Source: Cordylochernes scorpioides (taxonomy: Eukaryota; Arthropoda; Arachnida; Pseudoscorpiones; Chernetidae). From it: a stretch of DNA of 64,000 nucleotides. The stretch is from NCBI GenBank assembly GCA_030710605.1, contig CP092876.1, positions 66,712,115-66,776,114 of the forward strand, written 5' to 3'. Below the pieces are notes generated by a model. The model made no database searches and was not told where the DNA came from. It saw only the letters and a program-made list of their open reading frames with translations. Of the stretch, positions 43,865 to 55,538 are shown in pieces; positions within the stretch are counted from its first letter, which is position 1, and each line of letters begins with the position of its first letter. Made by a program: the position numbers and the translations under genes.

Positions 43865-46235
43865 AAAGAGGACACTATCTACTGTGTCCAGCAGGGACCG
43901 CGGGGAGGCGGCCCCCGGTCGACTCTGTTCACTAACAGCTGAGGAAAAGCTCAGCTGCCACGTCGTGGGCTTTCTCAAGAAGCTTGCTGTGGTTTCTCAG
44001 CAGCTTACTCTCGATCGCTCCCCTCGCCCTCCTTCTCTCTTCCTGCACACCAACTACCCTTGGACAATCCAAGACGTAGTGGCGTGCATCCACATCCCTT
44101 TCTTCATAGACGCAATCAGGGTTTCTTTTGATTTTAAATCTGTGGAGACTCCTGGGAAAGGGCCCATGTCCCGAACTACCCTAATGAATTTGTGGGACAT
44201 TACCTTACAGAGGTACTTGGGTGTTGTTACCCAATTGATATATGTTGTTACCCAATATATATATACCTCTCTCCCCTTCACACTGTTCATCCATCTGTCC
44301 AACCATAAGTCCTGGACGTGCCCCCTGATCCTCCTTTAAACTTCTTTCTTGGTCACTGGGGTCCTCAGTGATATATCTCTAAAGCATCCTGCCTTAGTGA
44401 GCCTGTCTGCGAACTCATTACCTTCGATGAGGCTGTGTCTCCTAACCCAATAGAGCTCCGGAGCCCGCGTTGTCATCTCCAGCTCCTGGATTATTTGATG
44501 CGCGAGTTGCCCTTTCACCAGATTGATGGCGACGAGGGCCGACATACAATCTGAATAGAGGCGGTCCGGGCTGAAGTTCTTCTCGGCACACACTCTGAGG
44601 GCTACCCTGATCGCAACCAGCTCGGCTGAAAAGACCAATTCGTCCACTCTGAGTGTTAAGCTTTCTTGGAAGATCAGCTTTACATTAGTGAAAATCACTA
44701 ATTCAGCTCCAGTATTGGTTCCAGACTTACTACCATCAGTGAAAACCTCCGTGCCAATCCCTGTCGGCCCTCCAGGACTCCAATTCCACTTTGGCAACCA
44801 CTGCGGAGGCTTCCTTGGGTCCCTCTTCGATTCCAGGGCCCCCGCTTCAAGTCCCAGGGCATCTTCCCTGTTCTCCCAGATCTTCTGTCTGATGGTCTCC
44901 TCCTCTAGTTTCAATCCCAGGGAAATAAGCCCAGCGTGGACCAAAAAGGCCTCACTGCTGGTAGTGCGATATCCCCCTGTGATTCTGAGTGCCGCTGTCC
45001 TCTGCACGCTCTCTAGAGTTTTTGCCACCTTCTGATCCCTGTTATAGCAGGATTGTCTCGACACAGGAGAGGCAGAGGTTCCTAAAAATAGTACCCTCCT
45101 TCTCCCCCCCCCCCTGTTGAGAGCCAACCAGGACAGGCCTGCACAACGCCTCCCTGCCTCTCGCCACCATCTCCTCCGCCTGGTATTGCCAACCCATCTT
45201 GTCATCAATGACCACCCCCATGACTACCCTCCGTCCTTTCATCCGGATAGCCAGCTTGTGCTCCCATTTGATCCCTTTCCTTCTAGTTCTTATGTCCCTA
45301 GGTTTAAAGCTGAGGGCTTTAGTTTTGGAGACATTGAACTTAAGGTCAGAGTCTTGGGCCCAATTCGAGAGGATTTGGAGAGAAGCTTCAACACACTTCT
45401 CAGCTTCTGCTCTTGAAGCAGTCTCAATGATGAGGAACTGGTCGTCAGCATAGAGAACCAGCCTGGCTCCCTCACGAAGCTCCTCCTGGAAAACGGTGTT
45501 TACCAGGATATTCCACAGAATAGGTCTGCAGCAAGAGCCCTGGGGGCAACCCCTAGCACAGTTTCTTTCCAACTTCCGCCCACCAAAACTGAGGCTAATC
45601 CGTCTATCCCTCAGGAAGTCACGAACCAAGCTGCACAAATTATCAGGACATCCCAAGTCCATCAAATTTCTCATCGGCTTGTTCCAGCTCATGGAGTTGA
45701 ACGCACCATCAATGTCCAGGGCCACGAAAAGAACCTAAGCACCCTTATTTAAGCCCATCTCACCCCCTCTAACACCTCGTTCAGAGCTGTGGTTGTGGAG
45801 TTCCCTTCCCTAAAACCATGTTAGAAAGAGGAAAGGAGCTCATTAATCTCTAGCCAGTGCTTCAGTCGCTGAGCTAGTAGGCTATCCAGGACCTTACCTA
45901 GACACACTAGTAAAGAAAGCGGACGATAATCATTAGGAGAATTACCCTTTCTACCAGACTTTTCGAGAAGCACTACTCGAGCAACCTTCCATGCCTCAGG
46001 AAAAGTACCAGTGTCCAGACACCTATTGAAAAACCTGGCAAGAAGTGATGGGTGCATTCTTAACGGGGCTTTCACGACCGTGTTATCGATCCCTTCGGGA
46101 CCAGGAGATTTCCTTTTCCCGAACTTGAAAGCCGTAAGTTTCACCTCATTCTCAGAAAAGGGCGGATCCACCAAACCACAAGTGTTCAGAGAGATCTCGT
46201 CCTCTGGTTCCTCGTGTCCGAAGTGCCGATCAAAG
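43865..46235 (-). pseudogene. LINE-C: R1/I-group-like RT with RNase H
   Basis: Fingers: KRKSPGPEGIDNTVVKA, NDYRPLSLL (45821-46174). Palm: ALDIDGAFNSMSW, GCPQGS and YADDQFLI (45042-45725; catalytic Asps present). Thumb and RNase H in one 290-residue frame (44336-45208): TDGSKSG, FSAELVAI, LYSDCMSAL, and EGNEFADRLTKAG. The tail has a decayed DARHYVLDCPRV-type knuckle (about 44060-44110) in another frame. It is GC-richer than its neighbours and its frames are longer, so it is a younger insertion than LINE-A or B. It is 5'-truncated before the endonuclease ends. Confidence 0.85.
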
Positions 46236-48722
46236 TTGTTTTTATTTTATCTTCTGCTTTCGAGCGAGAAGGTCTAGAACACATTCTCTCTGAATTTTCT
46301 CATTGTTGGTGGATGAAACAGCACCAGTGATTATTTAGGCCGCTTTTGCTTGAACACTGTCTAGTCTTACTTTTAGTGATGAGCTTGAGGGAGCCCAGAC
46401 CGGTGTTGCATATTCCATTATCGGCCTTATTAAGGTGATATATGTTGTTCTGAGAATTCTGGGTTTTTCTTCCCAATTTGTTCCACATAGCCATTTCAGA
46501 ATGTTTAGTTTTCTGGTAGCTATATTTGAGGTGCTAATTATGTGTTTTGAAAATTCCAATTCCTCATCAATGACAGTTAAAATAATTTTATTGCCATCTT
46601 GTCAATACATGCAAAGTGCACAGTCTGCACTATTTAAAAATATATTATGCATTATATACACTATGTACAATGAATATGGCGCCTCTGCCAGCGCTGCAGA
46701 GTTTGGTGGAGAATCACCAGCGGGTCTCCAGCGACACCACGTATTTTGCGATATACGATGAAAATAGATCGCGGACTTCGCCGCTGAGGAGATGGTGATG
46801 GCGTGGTCCTCGAGACCAACTGGAAAGATCCAGGACTGCAGTATCACACCTAGGTATTTTGGATTTCTAATTTTATCAATTATTTGTTTGTTTATGCTTA
46901 TTTTGTGGTTATATTTATGCCTTTTTCCCTGTCAGTGGAGAAGACGCATAGGTTTGGTTTTATTGGGTTTATGGTCATTTGGAGTTCCCTTGCCCACTTC
47001 TCCAGTCCTCTCATTGATGTGTTCAGTATTTTTTACGATTTTTCTATGCTGCTACTTGTGTGCCATATGGCTATATCGTCTGCATAACAGGCAACCTTTG
47101 AGTCTTCAGTGAGGTAAGGATGGATGTCATTAATATATAGCAGATAGAGCAGAGGACTGAGCACAGATCCCTGAGTTACACTAGCCCATGTTCTTCCTTC
47201 CTTGGAAAATTCTCCATTGACCCAAACCTTTAACCTTCCCCTTAAGAAGTCTGCAATCCAGGTTAAGGTTTTTCCTCTTACTCCGATGTTGTGCAGCTTT
47301 TCACGTAATTTCTTCCTCCATACTCGATCAAAAGCTGAGGTCATATCAAGGAATATAGCCGTGGTCTTCTTTGGCGGTTTTTCCTGGAAAGAATCTATTA
47401 TTGATTGACAGAAGTAGAACAGTTGATCAGTCGTACAGTGCTGGGATCTATAGGCAGTTTGGTAGAAGTTTATTTTATTATTGTTAGTGAGCCAGACTAT
47501 GAGCCTAGAGTGGATAATTCGTTCTGTTATTTTACAAAGTATGCTGGTGAGAGCAATTGGCCGATAGTTCTTGGATTCCTTGGCATCTTTGTTTGGTTTC
47601 AGTATTGGCACAGTAATTGATATCTTCCAATTCTTTAGTAGTTTACCAGTTTACCATGAAATGTTTAGTATTCGTAGGAGTTGTTTATTAGCTTTGTCTT
47701 CAAAGTGTTTAATCATTTGACCAAACATTAGATTATCTCTTGGTGACCTCTTGGATTTTTTTTATTGATGAGTTTAGCTCATTCAGTGTGAAGTCTTTCG
47801 AGAAAATATCTTGTTGATGGAAGTTTCTTGCTTGTTTAACTAACTGGTTTATATTATTTTTAGAGTCCTGTCTTCATTCGTATATTTGAGTATGGAAGTG
47901 CTTGAAATATATTCAGCAATTATGTTAGCCATCTGTTTGTTCTCGTTTTCTCGGTGTTCTATTCATATCGGTTAGAGTATTGGAGGATTGGTGTTGGTTT
48001 TGATTGTTTTCTAACACTCTAATCATATTCCAGTGTTGGCTGTCCTTTCTTGGATTCATTTTTTCGCAGAAATCTGCCATTTTTCTTGTTTGCATATCCA
48101 AATTTCTTGTTCTATTTTGTGACTAATTTCAATGTGTTCCTTTCTCTTTTCTTCTGTTTTATTTTTTAAAAAAGTACATTGATATTGTCTCTCTCTGAAA
48201 TCATTGCCTCGATGTTGTGGTCTTTCCAGTAAGGCATCCACAGGTCTTTACGTCTACCTCTAGGTATCGATGCTTTTGCAGCTTTTGATATATTCGAATA
48301 GAAGTTTTCCAAGTTTTTGTCAAGCGTTCTGTAATTCAATTTTTCGTTGCACAGTTTTTCAAGCTTTTCTGTGAATTTTTTCAAGTCAGCTTTCCTAAAG
48401 TTCCATGTTCTTTTATTCTATTGGACATTCTCAATTTTGAAGTTTAGGGTTGTTAAAATTCGTCTGTGGTCACTGATTGCACCTCTCAGGATTTTCCATT
48501 GTGTTGTGGGTGCGATGTTGAAATTTATCGCTGTGATGTCTATTGCGGATTCTGTGCCTGTGGACTTGAATAGATAGGTGTTCTCTCCCTTATTTAATGG
48601 TGTAAGGTCGAGGTCGGTGACCTTTGCTATCCTGGACTGATAATCCCCAAGTTGAACTTTTGGCGTTAAAATCGCCGTGTATGATTGTGATATCCGAAGA
48701 GGCTTCACTTAATGTCTCCATT
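46236..48722 (-). pseudogene. LINE-A 5' part: endonuclease end, RT, thumb
   Basis: From 48722 leftwards: IIHGDFNAKSSTWG (endonuclease), frameshift, SAIDITAIN and SDHRRIL (48418-48700); linker; RT in one 192-residue frame (47033-47611) with SKNYRPIALTS, FLDMTSAFDRVW, TQGSVLSP and YADDIAIW; then KYLGV, an unrelated insert (46612-46845), and the thumb EFSKHI...LIRPIMEYATPVW (46335-46559) up to ITGAVSSTN. Catalytic residues survive in RT, but frameshifts and the lost N-terminus make it dead. Sister family of LINE-B. Confidence 0.85.
46612..46845. repeat. Unidentified ~230-bp insert in LINE-A
   Basis: The LINE reading passes from PKYLGVIL (right of the insert) to the KIILTVIDEELEFSKHI block (left of it). 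The stretch between is GC-richer (GCGCCTCTGCCAGCGCTGCA, CACCAGCGGGTCTCCAGCGA) and matches no LINE domain. It could be a short non-autonomous element. No ends were identified. Confidence 0.45.
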
Positions 48723-49465
48723 GTGTGTACCTATACAAAATTCAAAGTATAACGAGCTGAAATTTGGCGATTTTGAGAAGCGTCAAGAATTCGCTGCATG
48801 GGTTTTCCGGCAAATTGATAGTGATGAAAACTGGCTGTCGAATGTTCTGTGGACAGAGGATGCTCACTTTTCTCTAAACGGAGAATTTAACATTCAAAAC
48901 AGCCGCTTTTGGGCAACAGAAAACCCTAGGAATTTTACAGAAATGCCACTTTATCAGCCTAGAGTTACAGTTTTGTGTGGGTTCACTTCTTATTTTATTA
49001 TTGGGCCATTTTTCTTTGAAAAATCAATGGAAGAACTTTTAAAACCGTTTTTGTAACTGGTGAACGTTATGTTCAACTTTTGAGAGAAAAGGGTATTCCC
49101 ATATTGCAGGGAAAAAGCACTAAGCGAAATAACATTCATGAAAGTTGGAGGACCTCCTCTTATCTCCCGCGGTGCCAAACAATTGCTGAAGGATACGTTC
49201 GGTGAAATTCGTGGGATAAGTCGCCATATACCAGTGGCCTCCAAGATCACCAGACTTGACGCCTTGCGATTTTTGTTTATGGGGGTACATTAAATCGTGT
49301 GTTTATCGATGCTGGCCTACCATATTGACCATGTTGAAGGCTTCTATCAGATGGCACGTTTTATCAATTTCAACAGATATGTTATTTAATGCTGTCCATT
49401 CTGTCATTTATCTTCTGCAGGCGGTGATTGAGAATGAAGGGTGCTACATTGAGCAAGGATTGTGA
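48720..49465 (+). pseudogene. Mariner-family transposase, C-terminal half
   Basis: Frames in sequence give LKFGDFEKRQEFAAWVF, VLWTEDAHFSLNG, NSRFWATENPR, the GPFFFE block (48712-49056), then after frameshifts RSPDLTPCDFCLWGYIKSCVYR (about 49245-49300). These are the blocks of Tc1/mariner DDE transposases with the WT(D)EAHF and SPDLTP.D motifs. The middle catalytic region (DGA.CH expected) is unrecognisable, and the HTH N-terminus is absent. Belongs to the element defined by the TIRs at 39280 and 50363. Confidence 0.75.
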
Positions 49466-49902
49466 CCTAATACAAGAGAGAAGGCAGTTACCTCATGTGT
49501 TATATAAGCTGCCATGTATTATATTTTCTACCAATATTTTGCAGCTCTTTGTGTTGGGATATGGGGATAATAAATGCTGTCCTCACATCTTGACTTTTTT
49601 TTTTGTGAACAGTAATTTTTTGTTTGTCATTTGCTCACATATTATGTCGTGCAAACCAGAGTGTTATAACTTCTCGAATAACACTGTTACACACAATTTT
49701 TCCCCTTATGTTTAGTTTTTCGCTTTTCGCTCATTAGAAGAAATAGCATAAGGAATATTTTCTGTACACCAATAACTTTAGAAATTTTGTGCAAAAAAAA
49801 TAATACAAAATGATTTTACTAACACGTTTTTCAACGTAAAAGGTCGATTTAAAAAATATTTTAATTTGAGGGGACACATTCTTTAAAGTTGTGTACAGTA
49901 TG
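49466..49902. other. Mariner 3' non-coding part
   Basis: AT-rich sequence between the transposase end and the right TIR. No gene. Confidence 0.5.
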
Positions 49903-50363
49903 AGAGATAGTTGAATTAAAAATATTAGAAATTTATTATCTTCGGAAGCAAACCGTATCTAAAATATCATTTTTTTGCTACATGTTTTAATTTGCATTCA
50001 CCTATTTTACATATATCTGATTGTATTTAAAAATCGTTAACCAATTCTTCATACTTTTGGCGAAGTGGTGTTTTATTAATTTGTTATTTGATATTATTAG
50101 GGTTCTTTCCTGGTATTCAAAAATACGTGTCGATCAGTTATATTTTTCAATTTATCAAACAATTTGGCCGCTGAATCTCTTAGTCTGGTAGTGCGCCATC
50201 TGGCGAATAAAATTGTAACTAAAATCAATTTCGAATTTTTCATTATTTGCCATAAAAAATCCCATTGCATCCTGAACACAATGGTGTTTACCGCATTGCT
50301 CTAGCGCAAATATTCGCGGAGTTATTAATTTTTAAAATAGTGCGGGACTTTTGGATCACCCTG
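49903..50363 (+). repeat. Mariner right terminal inverted repeat
   Basis: Reverse complement of the left TIR, ending GGATCACCCTG before TA. Confidence 0.85.
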
Positions 50364-50972
50364 TACAACAACAGCAACAGCTTTATTAGGACATTTCCGT
50401 CCTGTAAGGACTCGCCATACATCATTTTCATGGAGAAAAGGAAAAAAAACAAAACATAAACAAAGGAAAGAAGGGAAAATGAAAAGGAAATCAACGTATT
50501 CAACATAACTATACAAATTAACTATGGATAGAAATTGTTCTGTAATTTTAGTTCTTAGAGATTACCTTGTTCTCTAACGCTCTATGAAAGTTGAACAATT
50601 CTATCGCTATATATTTTTTCTCGGACATTATTCTGATTAGCTGAACTGGGTTCACGTAGACTTGGATAATGTCATAAATCCAATATATGTAAACTCAATA
50701 ATTATATATCTCTCATATGTAAGTAAGTTTGACACACTATACATAAGATTAATTACTCAACTACATGGAAGATATATAGGAACAGAGGTCTGTTTTTGAA
50801 ATGAAAATTTTAAAACATATTTCCTCTATATACCACTTCGTATTTTTATGAATATTAAATTTTAACTAATTCATATTCACATAATAGATAAGATCTAAGA
50901 ACCTCGATGCTTACTTTTGTGTCTTGAGCAGTACTCAGAGAATTTCATAAAACGTCAAATAAAAAATACACT
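50364..50972. other. AT-rich spacer
   Basis: A small GGACATTTCCGTCC hairpin-like patch lies at about 50389. No gene is seen. Confidence 0.45.
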
Positions 50973-51530
50973 ATAAAATAAAAGGATTTAAAAGCGCGAA
51001 TGTTTATTTTATACATAAAACGAACTTCTACTGTCCTTACTGCGATGAAAAAATATATTGGGAGGGCTTGGCTCATCAGTGGTGAACCCTCCCAGCGGTT
51101 TCGCCAATTTAATCCACCAGACCGCTTCTCAGAGCTCTAATACTGTATTGGATCATTCTGCTTTTATATGCTACACTGAAGGATGGAATCTTAGAAATGG
51201 TTTTCAAGTAAACTATGGACATAAGCTTATAGGACAGTAGAATTACATTCAAATATTTGCTTCGAGCAATGCTCTTCAGCAAACTACTTGAAAACCATTT
51301 CTAAGATTCCATCCTTCAGTGTAGCATATAAAAGCAGAATGATCCAATACAGTATTAGAGCTCTGAGAAGCGGTCTGGTGGATTAAATTGGCGAAACCGC
51401 TGGGAGGGTTCACCACTGATGAGCCAAGCCCTCCCAATATATTTTTTTCATCGCAGTAAGGACAGTAGAAGTTCGTTTTATGTATAAAATAAACATTCGC
51501 GCTTTTAAATCCTTTTATTTTATATATATA
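50973..51530. repeat. F2 foldback, ~240-bp palindrome arms
   Basis: About 50973-51212 and 51280-51530 are inverted copies with few mismatches, and a spacer of about 65 bp contains CTTCGAGCAATGCTCTTCAG. On the minus strand each arm's family motif reads TTGGC-GAAACC, GCTGGGAGGG, TTCACCA-CTGATGA-GCCAA. The sequence outside (TATATATAGATGGCGCGTTA) is the same as at 20762. Transcription would give a long dsRNA hairpin. Confidence 0.85.
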
Positions 51531-51563
51531 GATGGCGCGTTATTGCTTTGTGTTAAAAAAATA

Positions 51564-51756
51564 CACTCATAGACAAAACTTAAAGAAGTTGTACCTTTTA
51601 GGATGTATATCGGGATTTGGACAATAACTCTTAAAGATATTGATACACTGTAAACTTTATTGAAAACCCACAAGATGACCAAGTGTGAACAAAATTGCCT
51701 GTCTCCTTAAAAAACTCGACATCAAAAACTTTATACTTAAGTTTTGTCCATGGGTG
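51564..51756. mobile_element. Tc1/mariner-type MITE
   Basis: TIRs of about 20 bp (CACTCATAGACAAAACTTAA and, at the right, the complement of CACCCATGGACAAAACTTAA) are flanked by TA on both sides. At 193 bp it has no coding capacity. Diverged relatives lie at 21972-22162 and 60226-60370. Confidence 0.8.
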
Positions 51757-52394
51757 TAAACAATAGGTTTCTGAAAGCTAATTATAGATCTCATGTACCA
51801 ACAAGAATTACATTAAATAATTATGTTTTTAGGAAAAGTAAAATATTCATGGGAGGAGGGTCTACTATTGCTTAAAATTCTAAGTTCTGTAATGCATATA
51901 TAAATTACTGATAGAAATAACCGTATAAAATCAATTTTTACTCTAAATATATTATAAAATTCAACATTATATAAACTATATGAATTTAAAGCCAGAAAAT
52001 TGAATGTGTCCTAAAAAGTGACCAAAATATCAACTTTGCTATCAATAATTACAAATATCCTGAAAAGCGATTATAAAGTCTATTTTAAACTCTTTTTTTT
52101 TATAGCAGAAGAAGAATAGATATTATGTTCCAAATCTTCTTCATCCTAAACGATCAATTTATTATTTTGGGGTTTTAGGATCGAAGACGATTTTTCATGG
52201 CCTCAGATTTCCTGGTATTATAAACTTGGTGGACAATCGGAATTGCCTCGACCCCAGCAATAATCCGGTGAATGGTCGGAGTGGATGGACAATGCTACCA
52301 GACGACAACAAGGGCATCAGAAGACCGTGAAGATTTAGCGACTTCTATCTATCGACAAGAAATTAAATAAAGTAAACAATACACATAGTACATT
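51757..52394. other. AT-rich spacer
   Basis: GC-richer at about 52190-52330 (GAATTGCCTCGACCCCAGCA, GGTCGGAGTGGATGGACAAT). No gene is recognised. Confidence 0.4.
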
Positions 52395-52510
52395 CTGGCC
52401 AAATATCAGGGAACAGGTTAAATTAACGTTTAGTTGATTTCTGTTACATTAGATGGCGCTCTGCCATCTAAAAATTGCTCATGTTAGTAGTCAGGATATA
52501 CCTAATTTAT
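52395..52510. repeat. F7 tail fragment
   Basis: GGCCAAATATCAGGGAACAG, CATTAGATGGCGCTCTGCCA and GTCAGGATAT match the right half of 10049-10240. Confidence 0.65.
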
Positions 52511-53249
52511 TTTTTAATTGTACACTCTGTTGTTTTAATAGTACATTATGCTGAGGGTGGAAACCTTCAATGTTATTTTTGAAAACAAAGAACAAATTTC
52601 TACAATTCTTTTACTGAATACGAAAAAGAATTGGTGAGGCTTGGTTCATTTCAGTAGTCAATCTACCAAGAGATGTCGTCAATTTAATCCACAAGAGATC
52701 TCTATAACTATTGGTATTAAATCTGCTTATATAGTCTGCACTCTTTTGTATGTTTATACTTTGTGAATGTGTTTAAAGAAACTTTGGATGAATGCTTCTG
52801 TAACTGTAGATATTTCAAACATATTTGAGCTTCGAGCACAGCTCTTTCAAAGACAAGATAACAAATACAAAATACATTTTATGTAACATATATAAACATT
52901 ACACATAGCACTCTGTATATGCTGAAGATGGAATTATTAAATGTTCTGGCTGAAACTTTCCCGTTTATAACATTTTTACGCTTTGTCCAACACCTCCGTA
53001 TAGAATTATAACGAGGTTATAAAGTAAAACTCATGTTTTTCCTTTTAATAAGACAATATGCACATTATATTCATTGAATACTTAATCAAGAATGAGTTTC
53101 AGAATTTAAATCAACCTCAAATCCTTGTTGCATATCGGCTATCCACAAAAATTCAGGAAATTTCTATATGCAAATAAGAATAAAATAAAACGATAAACGT
53201 TCTACACGTTTTCAATATCAAATAAGTTACCAAAAGGTAAACATAATAA
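52511..53249. other. AT-rich spacer with F2-like relic
   Basis: TTGGTTCATTTCAGTAGTCA and GTCGTCAATTTAATCCAC at 52650-52695 are a decayed F2 piece, and TTCGAGCACAGCTCTTTCAA at about 52837 is a relative of the F2 spacer motif. No gene. Confidence 0.45.
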
Positions 53250-53600
53250 GAATAAAGATTCTCCTGATCTTGCAACTGATAATTGATAATGGCTTGCGCC
53301 ATCTATCGGAATAGCAACTAAACACAACATTTCAATATAGATTAACAATAAGTTTCTTTATTAAGTTAAATTATTGCGAATATCCTGATTGATATATTGT
53401 GTTTATGCTTTTGCAATTTTTTAAAGAATAATCAGTCAAATTAGTAAATAATCGTTGATTTTTTAAAAATTATTTCATGAAATATAAATTGTCCAAATAT
53501 ACCCTTTCTTAGTAAGTAAAGAGAAGCCAAACACCTACCTGTTATAATCTGTTTGTCCTCATCAGATTAGTGCAGTCTGTATCGCAACTGTCCAAAAGCT
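53250..53600 (-). repeat. F7 repeat relic
   Basis: It matches F7 in TTGCAACTGATAATTGATAA, GGCTTGCGCCATCTATCGGA. At about 53575-53530 the minus strand reads CTGATGAGGACAAACAGATTATAAC, a ribozyme with its GAAA lost. Confidence 0.55.
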
Positions 53601-55074
53601 GAATAAAGAGGTTTTTGAAAAATCAAAAAACGAGCACAGATGGGCTAGCCATTATCAACTTACAAATGTACAATCAGGATATGTATTTTTCTTGATTTAA
53701 CCATCTCTTACCTAAACAAATTTATTTTTTGTAATATATTATCATAATAAATAGTTTACCTTGAAATGGGCGACAATGTCAAAATTAAGGATCAGAAATG
53801 GTTGAGGCGATTCATAAAATTATTTTTTCTACAAATAAGATACGGTAGTTGTGTAAAAAAATATGTGAATTGCATTACTAAATATTCCAAGAGGTATTCA
53901 GGTAAATTAATAAATCACAATAAAGTTTATATAATATTTGCTATTTGAGACATCCAGACAACTCTGAGAATTCTTGCAGTTCGTCAGTATTTTAATAGAT
54001 ATTGATGAAAAAGTATTGCTTCACTAAATAAAATATTTTCTCAGTCGTAGAAATTTTGGCAAGGGGCTATATCCATAATCTAGAGACCACATATATATGA
54101 TTCAGTTAAGACCATTTGGATTGTCATTCTAACCATTCGATTCTTTTAAAATCACAAGAAAATTTATTGGAAAACATCCATATACGTATAGAATAAAATT
54201 TTAACATTTATAAAAATAAAATGATTCCTCTCAAAGATATCATTTCTTATGTATATCGGGAATATGAGCAATGGACATAGGTTCAACTTTTATATTTCAC
54301 AAAAAATATATATATATATTTAATAAACATTTTCATTCAAAATAATTATTGTTGCATTGAAGGTTGCAGTTTGAAGGTTTAAATAGTGTTCTTGGATTAT
54401 ATATACGCCATTTCAAACCAAAATAATCCATTTTATAAAATATTATACATTTTCTGGTCCATAAAACCTTTCATAAGAAAGCTGGCATAATAGATTTAGA
54501 TGAGAATTGTATATATATACATTTGTATAATCTCTCTCTCTCTTTGAAATATTTTTATCTCTAAAAATTTCTTCGGATGAGAGAGAGATTCGGTCGTACG
54601 GTGTGATACTCTTCTTAAGGTTATCATTTCTTCTGTAACCTTCAGCCCTGTAATTAGGTTATTTCATTATATTTCTCTAAAAGCCTAAAAAAGAAAGATT
54701 CGGGTTCTCTTATTTCAAAATAATCATTACCTATTTTTAAAGCACTGCCTTTTGTCTAAAAAGCATTATTTTATTAAACCCTCTGTAAATTTTATGTCGA
54801 AATAATATATTTTTAAATGCAATTTATTTTGTTCTTTATTCTTGTCAAAAGGAGTTTGGTTTTTACCTAGGGGTTATCCCATTGTACCTTTTTAAGAGTA
54901 AAAGATCCATTTTTTTTCATCATATATAATCATTGCTTCTTCGAAAATTCTGAGGAAAAGCAGTGTGTTTGATGAAATTTACTATACATTTCATGCCAAA
55001 ATAATAATTTTTTGATGATGGTAGTTTCTAATATAAATCAATAACGCGATATGCATATATAGGAAAAAAAAACA
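53601..55074. other. AT-rich spacer, no gene seen
   Basis: TC-rich run near 54530 and several A/T tracts. No domain in any frame. Confidence 0.5.
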
Positions 55075-55290
55075 TTAAATCACGAATGTTTATTTTAATA
55101 TAAAAATTACTGATGTGAAACAATATTGGAAGGTCCTCTCAAATATTGGAAGGTCCTCTCAAATATTGGAAGGTCCTCTCAAATATTGGGAGGTCCTCTC
55201 AAATATTTTTCATCGCAGTAAGGACAGTAGAATTTTGTTTTATATTAAAATAAACATTCGTGATTTAATGTTTTTATTTTCTATATATGA
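55075..55290. repeat. F2-related hairpin with a 20-bp minisatellite
   Basis: Outer arms AAACATTAAATCACGAATGT and its complement (55070-55107 and 55241-55280) frame about four direct copies of GGAAGGTCCTCTCAAATATT (about 55128-55206) and the F2 block CATCGCAGTAAGGACAGTAG. Confidence 0.8.
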
Positions 55291-55359
55291 AAGTTACTGT
55301 TGATTAAGGGTCAATAAATGATTGGTGATGTATTTTACACATACCGTAGAAGAATGATT
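55291..55359. other. AT-rich spacer
   Basis: Nothing recognised. Confidence 0.35.
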
Positions 55360-55406
55360 TAGTTTTTAGAATTATAGATACTTCGGCCAGTAAATATTTT
55401 TATTAT

Positions 55407-55445
55407 CTCTACCTTTCGACAAATATCTTATGCCCTCGTCACGAG
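55407..55445 (-). ncRNA. Hammerhead relic, F4 left arm
   Basis: Minus strand: stem I CTC, GTGACGA (C3 changed to G), a 19-nt stem II region, GAAA, GGTA site and GAG. The C3 substitution should abolish activity. Confidence 0.5.
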
Positions 55446-55538
55446 CCAAAAAAAAAAAATAATAAAGCATTTGGCAAGGTGTTAAAAAAAGGAATAATTT
55501 TTAACGCCTTGCCAAATGCTTTAATTTTTTTTTTTTGG

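Larger units (their letters stand above)
39280..50363 (+). mobile_element. Mariner element with ~460-bp TIRs, filled with LINEs
   Basis: Both ends read CAGGGTGATCCAAAAGTCCC inwards and are flanked by TA. The terminal repeats (39280 to about 39746, and about 49903 to 50363) are inverted copies over about 460 bp. A plus-strand transposase remnant lies next to the right TIR (48720-49465). Its N-terminal half should lie on the left but is missing; LINE sequence starts about 50 bp after the left TIR. The element is thus a host for nested insertions: LINE-A (minus) and, inside it, LINE-B (plus) and LINE-C (minus). Confidence 0.8.

Noticed and set aside
51255..51285. CTGAAGA plus CGAAGC on the minus strand as another hammerhead
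   Set aside because: The stem consumes the core A9, and GAAG replaces GAAA; the core cannot form.
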